Of a stretch of DNA of 17,257 nucleotides, positions 7,060 to 12,833 are shown one piece after another (the first letter of the stretch is position 1; each line of letters begins with the position of its first letter). The stretch covers positions 1 to 17,257 of the forward strand of contig JAHFOM010000018.1 of assembly GCA_023261685.1 (NCBI GenBank), given 5' to 3'. This DNA comes from Candidatus Moraniibacteriota bacterium (GTDB lineage Bacteria > Patescibacteriota > Minisyncoccia > Moranbacterales > UBA1568). The notes below the pieces were generated by a model, which ran no database searches, had not been told where the DNA came from, and saw nothing but the letters and a program-made list of their open reading frames with translations. The position numbers and the translations under genes were made by a program.

Positions 7060-7623
7060 ATGGTGCAAATCTTCCCCAATCGTTGCGACCAGTGTGGAAA
7101 AGTGTACACCAAAAAAATACAAGAGGAGTTTGCCAGTGGTGTCGGGTTCATAACCTGCACCGGAAGAAGCTGTCGTGCCGTACGAGAATTCCCGAGCAGT
7201 CCGATAGCCGTACTCCTGCAACCCGGAATCGAAGAAACGCACGGCAATACAGGACTCGTGATAGTTGCTTCAGACCGCGATAGTAATAGATGGATTCTTC
7301 CCAGCGGGTGCATATGCGTGAATGAAAGCGCCGAAGAGACGCTCGGACGGATAGCGAAAGAGACGCTCGGGATCACTCTAAACCCTCAAAATCTTCATGA
7401 CTTTTGCACGAAGAGTAATCCCAAAGAACAAGAACACTTGTCGTTTTACATCAATACGACGCGCGTTCATTTGAGTCAGTTGTTGACGCGTATGTTTCTC
7501 AATACGCCAAAGAAGATCAGGATAATCCAGACGACGGAGGGAATATTCTTTGAATCCCCCCTCCATTCTTATGCGGCCGAAAAGTTTCTTCTGGAAATAT
7601 GGGGGAGGCGCCCATTGTTCTGA
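7060..7623 (+). CDS. Zinc-ribbon protein with Nudix-like domain, partly degenerate (copy 2)
   Basis: A 187-residue paralogue of the preceding gene. The zinc ribbon is Cys9, Cys12, Cys33 with a shifted fourth cysteine (Cys38, or Cys33/Cys38 as CTGRSC). The Nudix fold is easier to see here: SSPIAVLLQP, TGLVIVASDRD, RWILPSGCICVNESAEETLG, then RIAKETLGITL. Against the box G-x5-E-x7-REUxEExGU it keeps Gly83, Glu89, Arg97, Glu101 and Gly104. Ile98 and Thr102 replace two of the three catalytic glutamates. An ordinary Nudix hydrolase reaction is thus questionable. The gene is cotranscribed with copy 1, 26 bases after its stop. It ends at a bidirectional terminator shared with uvrA. Confidence 0.75.
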   Translation: MVQIFPNRCDQCGKVYTKKIQEEFASGVGFITCTGRSCRAVREFPSSPIAVLLQPGIEETHGNTGLVIVASDRDSNRWILPSGCICVNESAEETLGRIAKETLGITLNPQNLHDFCTKSNPKEQEHLSFYINTTRVHLSQLLTRMFLNTPKKIRIIQTTEGIFFESPLHSYAAEKFLLEIWGRRPLF

Positions 7624-7645
7624 AATGCAGAAGAGCAACGACTCA

Positions 7646-7687
7646 TAAAAAGGCACTCTTTCCTACTGGATAGAGCGCCTTTTTTTC
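7646..7687. terminator. Bidirectional intrinsic terminator between the Nudix-like pair and uvrA
   Basis: The two arms read AAAAAGGC-A-CTCT and AGAG-C-GCCTTTTTTT, pairing with one mismatch around a loop of about 11 bases. T runs flank the stem in both reading directions, so it can end the Nudix-like transcript (plus) and the uvrA transcript (minus). Confidence 0.85.
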
Positions 7688-7705
7688 TTGGCTTCGAAGA
7701 GATTT

Positions 7706-10327
7706 TCAGCGCCTGATTGATTTTTTCAGAACTTTCTTCAGATATTGTCCGGTGTAGGAATGTGGCATCTGTGCCACGGCTTCGGGCGTACCGACTGCCA
7801 CGATCTTGCCACCACCCGCTCCGCCTTCGGGTCCGATGTCGATAATATGGTCCGCGCTCTTGATGAGATCCATATTGTGTTCTATGACGATGACCGTGTT
7901 GCCTTTGACGACCAGCGTCTCGAGGATCTCGATCAGTTTTTTGACGTCCTCGTAGTGCAAGCCGATGGTCGGCTCGTCGAGGAGGTAGATGGTGCGTTCG
8001 TAAAGCTTGCGGTAGAGTTCCGACGAGATTTTCACGCGCTGAGCCTCGCCACCCGAGAGCGTCGTCGCCGATTGTCCAAGCTTCAGATAGCCTAAGCCCA
8101 CTTCGTTCAATGTTTTTAACCGATCGGCGATCGCCGGAATGTCCGCAAAAAACGAAAATGATTCTTCGATCGTCATTTCCAATACCTGATGGATGTTTCT
8201 CTGCTTGTATCTGACCTCCAGCGTCTCTTTGGTGAAGCGTTTGCCATCGCAAACATCGCAGGGAACATACACCGTCGGCAAGAAGTGCATCTCCACCGCG
8301 ATGAAGCCGTTCCCCTCGCAGGTTTCACAGCGCCCTCCGGGACGATTGAATGAGAAACGCCCCGCCCGCCAACCGCGTACTCGCGCTTCCTCGCTCGCCG
8401 CGAACAGATCCCGGATATGCGTCCACGCGCCGGTATACGTCACCGGATTCGACCGTGGAGTACGCCCGATCGGACTCTGATCGATCAAGACCGCACGCGA
8501 CAGGTACTCCGAGCCCGCAAAGGAAGTGCAGTTGAACACCTTGTTGGATTTGTAGCGCCGGTCGAAACGCGCCTGCAAATTTTTGTGGATGATTTCGTAA
8601 AGAAGTGTCGATTTGCCCGATCCGGAAACTCCGGTGATCACATTGAAACGCCCGAGAGGAATCTCGACGTTCATATCTTTGATATTGAACAGATTGCCGC
8701 CGCGCACTCTGAGCGCGCCTTTTTCTTTGCTCCGACGGGTTTGCGGAATTGCGATCATCTCTTCGCCCCTGAGATAGGAGAGGGTCAAGGATCCGCTGGT
8801 ATTCTTGGGAGCCGTAAGCAGATCATCGAGGTATCCTGAGACGACGATCGCTCCGCCGTGCACTCCCGCACCCGGACCGATGTCGACGAGATAATCCGAA
8901 GCGAAGATCGTATCCTCATCGTGTTCGACGATGATGATAGTATTCCCGAGACTCTGGAGGGCCTTCAATGTTTCGATCAGACGATCGTTGTCGCGCTGAT
9001 GCAGACCGATCGTCGGTTCATCGAGCACATAAAGCGCACCGACGAGCTGCGAACCAAGCTGGCTCGCCAGCCGGATGCGCTGGGCTTCTCCGCCTGAGAG
9101 AGTATTGGCACGTCGATCCAGCGTGAGATACTTCAATCCGACATTCAGCAAAAACTGTAACCGAGCGCCGATTTCTTTGAGGACAGTGGCGGCAATCTGC
9201 CGCTCCCGTTCCGTACATTTCAGTTCATCAAAAAATGCTTTCGCTTCGGCTATCATCATACTGGTCACTTCCACGATATTCTTCCCCCCAATCATTATGA
9301 ACAAAGCCTCTTCGCGCAGTCGCGATCCATTGCAGGTTTCGCACGGTTCATCGCCGAAAAAATGTTTGGTCCCGAGACCGTTGCAGGCCGGACACGCCCC
9401 GTACGGAGAATTGAAGGAAAACAGACGTGGTTCCACTTCCGGATAGGAAAAACCGTCATACGGACAGGAAAATTTCGACGAGAGCACCATACTTTCGGAT
9501 CCGATCCGTACATTGACCAACCCCTCACTTTCTTCTAATGCGCGCTGGACTGCTTCCGACAAACGTTCATTGGAAGTTTCCGGAAATTTTTCAAATTCGA
9601 TGAGCGGCAATTCGTCCACGATCAGATCAATGTTGTGCTTTTTATTTTTAGAAAGAACGATCTGCTCGCGCAGACTCTTGCGGCTACCATCGAGAAGAAT
9701 TTCCGTAAAACCGCGTCCAAGAGCATTGTAGAGCAATTGATAATACTCACCCTTGCGCCCGCGCACCACCGGAGCGCTGATGAGCAACATCTCCTTGTTC
9801 CGTGATCCTGCTGATTTTTTTGGATTTTTAGGATATACGAGCGCTTGTCTCACTTTTTCTGAAACGATCTGAAGCATTTCTTCCGGCGATAATTTCTCTA
9901 TCGCTCTCCCGCAGAGCGGGCAGTGCGGACGACCGAGGCGCGCGTACAAGACACGCAGATAATCATAGATTTCTGTCACGGTCGCCACCGTGGAGCGCGG
10001 GTTACGACTGGCGGATTTTTGATCGATGGAGATGGCCGGCGACAATCCGACGATCTCATCCACATCGGGTTTCTGCATCGTGTTCAAGAACTGCCGGGCA
10101 TAGGTGGAGAGCGACTCCACGTAGCGACGCTGTCCCTCGGCAAAAATAGTGTCGAAAGCGAGCGAGGATTTTCCCGAGCCGGAAAGCCCCGTAAAGACCA
10201 CCATCGAATTCCGAGGCATACTCACGGTGATATTTTTCAGATTGTGGGTCCGGGCACCCTTCACGACGATCCATTCGGATGGAGCAAGCATATCAGAGGC
10301 GTTTTTCCGCGCAGTGCTTTTTGACAT
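7706..10327 (-). CDS. uvrA: UvrABC excinuclease subunit A, compact form
   Basis: An 873-residue damage-recognition ATPase with two ABC cassettes. Cassette I: Walker A GLSGSGKSS (47-55), signature LSGGEAQR (410-417), Walker B YVLDEPTIGLH (from about 433). Cassette II: Walker A GVSGSGKST (566-574), signature LSGGEAQR (757-764), Walker B IYLLDEPTIGLH (from 780). The C-terminal zinc module is intact (CETC 667-670, CDVC 690-693). The first module is unusual: CPYD (288-291) has Asp where CxxC is usual. The roughly 100 residues that normally separate the next cysteine pair from the following one are missing, leaving CPAC (312-315) and CETC (329-332) almost adjacent. This explains the short length against about 940. 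The start at 10325-10327 fits family N-termini; an ATG 11 codons earlier adds non-conserved residues and lies on the promoter. No Shine-Dalgarno. Single-gene transcript. Confidence 0.97.
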   Translation of the reverse strand: MSKSTARKNASDMLAPSEWIVVKGARTHNLKNITVSMPRNSMVVFTGLSGSGKSSLAFDTIFAEGQRRYVESLSTYARQFLNTMQKPDVDEIVGLSPAISIDQKSASRNPRSTVATVTEIYDYLRVLYARLGRPHCPLCGRAIEKLSPEEMLQIVSEKVRQALVYPKNPKKSAGSRNKEMLLISAPVVRGRKGEYYQLLYNALGRGFTEILLDGSRKSLREQIVLSKNKKHNIDLIVDELPLIEFEKFPETSNERLSEAVQRALEESEGLVNVRIGSESMVLSSKFSCPYDGFSYPEVEPRLFSFNSPYGACPACNGLGTKHFFGDEPCETCNGSRLREEALFIMIGGKNIVEVTSMMIAEAKAFFDELKCTERERQIAATVLKEIGARLQFLLNVGLKYLTLDRRANTLSGGEAQRIRLASQLGSQLVGALYVLDEPTIGLHQRDNDRLIETLKALQSLGNTIIIVEHDEDTIFASDYLVDIGPGAGVHGGAIVVSGYLDDLLTAPKNTSGSLTLSYLRGEEMIAIPQTRRSKEKGALRVRGGNLFNIKDMNVEIPLGRFNVITGVSGSGKSTLLYEIIHKNLQARFDRRYKSNKVFNCTSFAGSEYLSRAVLIDQSPIGRTPRSNPVTYTGAWTHIRDLFAASEEARVRGWRAGRFSFNRPGGRCETCEGNGFIAVEMHFLPTVYVPCDVCDGKRFTKETLEVRYKQRNIHQVLEMTIEESFSFFADIPAIADRLKTLNEVGLGYLKLGQSATTLSGGEAQRVKISSELYRKLYERTIYLLDEPTIGLHYEDVKKLIEILETLVVKGNTVIVIEHNMDLIKSADHIIDIGPEGGAGGGKIVAVGTPEAVAQMPHSYTGQYLKKVLKKSIRR

Positions 10328-10350
10328 AGTATGAAAATAGAAGGAAAGAC

Positions 10351-10379
10351 AGTATACCATGAAGAAGCGGAGGTATCAA
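10351..10379 (-). promoter_or_regulatory. uvrA promoter
   Basis: On the minus strand TTGATA (10374-10379), a 17-base spacer and TATACT (10351-10356), preceded by TGG to form an extended -10. The predicted start is only about 17-20 bases before the ATG at 10327, so the leader is very short. No LexA-type box was recognised around it. Confidence 0.7.
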
Positions 10380-10407
10380 ACCACGATACCATTCCCGAAA
10401 ACATCAT

Positions 10408-10557
10408 GGTGTTTCTGATAAAAAGTTTTTTCTGAGAAGCTTGAAGTTTTTTTGAGCATGGTTCCGTCGCTTCGGCGGATCAAAAAAAATTCAGCAAGGG
10501 GCTTGTCGGCTGGGACAAGCTACTGGTTCTCAGAAAAAACTTTTTATCAGAAACACC
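10408..10557. repeat. 150-bp element with perfect 31-bp terminal inverted repeats enclosing two hairpins
   Basis: The left arm 10408-10438 and right arm 10527-10557 are exact reverse complements over 31 bases (ends GGTGTTTCTG and CAGAAACACC). Inside lie two further foldbacks. The first pairs GAAGTTTTTTTGA (from 10443) with TCAAAAAAAATTC, with one mismatch, around a UUCG-capped GC stem (CGCTTCGGCG). The second is GCTTGTC (10501-10507) with GACAAGC (10514-10520). The whole would form a three-way junction as RNA or a cruciform as DNA. It fills most of the spacer between ydjC and uvrA. No target-site duplication or reading frame was seen. It may be a MITE-like element, a structured RNA, or a complex terminator for ydjC. 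Confidence 0.85.
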
Positions 10558-10617
10558 CCTTGACATTCTGGCAACAAAAATTATTTTTCAAAATACTTCC
10601 GATGAAAAACTTCTCCG

Positions 10618-11316
10618 TCAAAGGTATTCGAGTACCGTGCGGTAATCATCCTCACGCTCCAGATGCACGACCAGCTCGACACTACCCGCGGGCAACTGTT
10701 CGCTGAAAGATTTGAAATCGGCGAGCCAATCCAGACTCACCAGATAATCAGAAGTAACGAGATTCGTCTTGGCACAGAACACCCTATTCCGTCTCCAAAA
10801 AAGAGAAAGGAGATTGCCGATAAACGCGCCGTGGAGTCCTGTCAGCATGCCCTTCTTACCAAAACGAATATAGGATACCGAGTATTCCTCCGCCAACTCG
10901 ATGAATACCCTAAAAAATGGCGGGAAAAAATGCAGGTGTTCGTGAGAATTCAGTCCATCAGGCAGACGACCGAAGAGCTCTTCGAAGCGCTCTATCTGAT
11001 CGCGCCATTCGGCTTCCACTCTCTTGACCGTCACGAGACCAAGCATAAAACAGAAGAGAAAATTGATCCCCCGCCAGAGAGCATTCTCTGAAACCTTGTC
11101 TCCGCTTTTCAGGAGTCCGATAAGCTCGAGATGCAAGTCGATCTTCACGCCCGTCGCCTTGAGAGCTGCCGCCTGTTCGGAAGAGACATAATTGATGAGT
11201 ACCGCCACCCGATCCACCTTGCCTTCGTGCACTAAGCGCAAAATCGGCTCCGCTGTCTGACGGATACCATAATCATCTGCGGTCACTATAAAACTCTCAC
11301 GAATTTTTCGTGTCAT
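10618..11316 (-). CDS. ChbG/YdjC-family carbohydrate deacetylase
   Basis: A 232-residue protein of the ChbG/YdjC/HpnK family, metal-dependent deacetylases of N-acetylated sugars such as chitooligosaccharides or glycolipids. Metal-site motifs are visible: TADDYG (Asp14, Asp15), IDLHLEL (His62) and NSHEHLHFFP (His125, His127, His129), then ELVVHLE (His218), where family members more often have His-Pro. There is no signal peptide, so it is predicted to be cytoplasmic. The substrate could be a cell-envelope or scavenged sugar, which the sequence cannot decide. The gene stands alone between the terminator at 11370-11411 and the inverted-repeat element before uvrA. GGGAGG occurs 16 bases before the ATG, too far for a standard ribosome site. 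Confidence 0.9.
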   Translation of the reverse strand: MTRKIRESFIVTADDYGIRQTAEPILRLVHEGKVDRVAVLINYVSSEQAAALKATGVKIDLHLELIGLLKSGDKVSENALWRGINFLFCFMLGLVTVKRVEAEWRDQIERFEELFGRLPDGLNSHEHLHFFPPFFRVFIELAEEYSVSYIRFGKKGMLTGLHGAFIGNLLSLFWRRNRVFCAKTNLVTSDYLVSLDWLADFKSFSEQLPAGSVELVVHLEREDDYRTVLEYL

Positions 11317-11369
11317 ATAAAAATAATTATTTCCTCCCTATTGTTGCAAAAAAACGAGTTGAGGGCAAG

Positions 11370-11411
11370 CTCTAAAAACAAACCCTCCTCGTCTGCCATG
11401 GAGGAGGGTTT
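11370..11411 (-). terminator. Intrinsic terminator of the 12621-11436 gene pair
   Basis: Perfect 11-bp stem AAACCCTCCTC (11380-11390)/GAGGAGGGTTT (11401-11411) with a 10-base loop. On the minus strand it is followed by GTTTTT, so it ends transcription coming from the coiled-coil gene and separates it from ydjC. Confidence 0.85.
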
Positions 11412-11435
11412 CTAACTGGTAATTTCTCAAAGCGA

Positions 11436-12320
11436 CTACGGTGTAGCGGTCGGAGTTTCAGTCTCTCCTGTTTCTCCAAAAGCGTTCTTGAGTTCCAAAC
11501 GAGCGGTGGCGACCGTTGCTTTGAAATCAGCCAGTGCCTGCTTGACGGCAGTCCGACGTGTTTCCGCGAGCCCCTTCACTTGCGCTCCCACCTTCTCTGA
11601 CTCCTTACGATCACTCTGCAAAGCGGTGCGGGCGGCCTCTAGTCCGCTCTTGAAATCAGCCCGAATAGTTGCCTGATCGGTGCCGCTCTCACAGGCTTTC
11701 TGTGCCTTGTCAAAAGTCACCTCAACAGCACTCTTAAACGTCGCTACCGCGTCTTGCATATCATCCTTGCGCCCAGCGACCGCCGCGTCTACGCCCTTGC
11801 GGAATTCGACGATGGCAGCATCAACCACGTCACGGCGCGTATCAACCGCTGCTTCGACGGCTTTCTGAAAGTCTTCAACGGCCTCTTTTTGCTCGTCAGT
11901 TTTAGCTCTCCCTGATAATTTTTCGTACATCGCATTGCGCCGTTCATCCGCTTGAGAACGGTTTTCCTCAAACTTCGCTTCACGTTCATTGCGTTTCGTT
12001 TCCAATATATCCGCGTGATTCCCTTTGCGCTCATCAAACTGAGAACGGCGTTCAGCCATAGTGGCAGAAATTTTCCGGGCACTCTCGACAAAACGCGAAC
12101 AGAACGCTTCCTGGCGATTTTCTTTTCTCTCAGCCATCCGCTCATCGCGCTTGGCTTGCATCTCTGTCATTTTCTCCTGCCTGTTTTCCGTCCGCTGTGC
12201 CCGCTGCGCTTCACGTTCTTCAACAGTCATCGCCAAAGCAGACACCGGCAACACCAAAACCCCGATACTCAAAAGAGAAAACCCGCCCAATAGATATTGT
12301 TTACAAGCTATTTTCATCAT
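11436..12320 (-). CDS. Secreted, charged coiled-coil protein of unknown function
   Basis: About 294 residues. A signal peptide (residues 1-30, ending VSALA) is followed by an almost entirely helical, Arg/Glu/Lys/Ala-rich chain. The first half is dominated by irregular repeats of ER/KR/ENR type (EEREAQRAQRTENRQ, AERKENRQEAF). The second half is Ala-Val-Asp rich with recurring aromatic spacing (DFQKAVEAAVD, EFRKGVDAAVA, TFKSAVEV, DFKSGLEAAR, DFKATVATAR), suggesting about five degenerate helical repeats. It ends in a Thr/Pro/Glu tail. No enzymatic motif. It would sit outside the membrane. The ATG pair at 12315-12320 is the best start; a TTG at 12332 is possible but weak. The start overlaps the end of the 12301-12621 gene by about 20 bases, so the two are probably translated as a coupled pair. 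Confidence 0.8.
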   Translation of the reverse strand: MMKIACKQYLLGGFSLLSIGVLVLPVSALAMTVEEREAQRAQRTENRQEKMTEMQAKRDERMAERKENRQEAFCSRFVESARKISATMAERRSQFDERKGNHADILETKRNEREAKFEENRSQADERRNAMYEKLSGRAKTDEQKEAVEDFQKAVEAAVDTRRDVVDAAIVEFRKGVDAAVAGRKDDMQDAVATFKSAVEVTFDKAQKACESGTDQATIRADFKSGLEAARTALQSDRKESEKVGAQVKGLAETRRTAVKQALADFKATVATARLELKNAFGETGETETPTATP

Positions 12321-12621
12321 AAGAAGTTTCAAAGTGAGTTACACTATTGCTGTCAGCCTCTATATCGGCGATTTCGCCATTTTCCTCCTCATCCAACGCC
12401 GAAAGATCCATAGAAGATTCTTCCTGAATACTGAGAATCACATCGTCAATCGTTTCCGGCACAGCTGCTTTCTTTTGCTGAGATTCGGTGACCGTAGATT
12501 TCTGCATCATCCTGCCATCATCGATAACCACCGGTGCCTGAAACTGCTGGTAAACGGAAGCGAACAAAAGTCCGATTCCGACAACACCCACCACCAGCCC
12601 GATAATATGCTTTTGTGGCAT
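12301..12621 (-). CDS. Small single-pass membrane protein with acidic tail
   Basis: A 106-residue hypothetical protein. One N-terminal membrane helix (HIIGLVVGVVGIGLLFASVY, about residues 5-24) is followed by a polar, strongly acidic region (LDEEENGEIADIEADS near the C-terminus) that looks disordered. No cleavage site is obvious, so it is likely membrane-anchored with the tail outside. Its last codons overlap the start of the secreted coiled-coil gene, which implies joint expression. The acidic tail and the basic, Arg-rich N-terminal half of the partner could attract each other; that is inference. The start at 12619-12621 follows AAAACTCT, with no Shine-Dalgarno. Confidence 0.7.
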   Translation of the reverse strand: MPQKHIIGLVVGVVGIGLLFASVYQQFQAPVVIDDGRMMQKSTVTESQQKKAAVPETIDDVILSIQEESSMDLSALDEEENGEIADIEADSNSVTHFETSYDENSL

Positions 12622-12641
12622 AGAGTTTTTATGTTATGTGG

Positions 12642-12721
12642 ATTATATATGTGTGTATAAGTCTGTAAAAAATTTCCTCCTCTATTGACATCAGTATACC
12701 ACATTATTTACCACGAAACAA
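12642..12721 (-). promoter_or_regulatory. Two candidate promoters of the small membrane protein/coiled-coil pair
   Basis: Proximal, minus strand: TTTACA (12664-12669), 16-base spacer, TATAAT (12642-12647), giving a very short leader. Distal: TTGTTT (12716-12721), 17-base spacer, TATACT (12693-12698) with a TGG extension, giving a leader of about 65 bases. Either or both may be used. Confidence 0.5.
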
Positions 12722-12737
12722 ACATTGCTTACATTCC

Positions 12738-12817
12738 ATTCTGAAGTGCAAGAGTTCAACCGCCAAAAAATTACTTTTGATGGCTGAACTGAGATGCCAG
12801 ATACTGCACTTCAGAAT
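12738..12817. repeat. 80-bp nested inverted repeat downstream of uvrB
   Basis: ATTCTGAAGTGCA (12738-12750) pairs perfectly with TGCACTTCAGAAT (12805-12817). Inside, AGTTCA (12753-12758) pairs with TGAACT (12785-12790), with a few further pairs toward an A/T-rich loop. It lies 17 bases after the uvrB stop. No T run follows the stem on the minus strand, so it is not a textbook terminator, although it may protect or end the uvrB mRNA. Confidence 0.75.
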
Positions 12818-12833
12818 AGAACTCGGAATTACT

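Noticed and set aside
10328..10360. Earlier uvrA start at 10360
   Set aside because: It would include the -10 box and adds 11 residues not seen in UvrA N-termini.
10408..10557. CRISPR or insertion sequence reading of the spacer repeats
   Set aside because: There are no regularly spaced direct repeats, no cas genes and no transposase; the repeats are inverted pairs.
10560..10588. TTGACA on the plus strand at 10560
   Set aside because: No acceptable -10 at the right spacing and no plus-strand gene follows; probably chance.
12061..12660. Plus-strand frame of 199 codons over the coiled-coil and small membrane genes
   Set aside because: It lies opposite a gene pair with a signal peptide, membrane helix, promoter and terminator; no start signals of its own.
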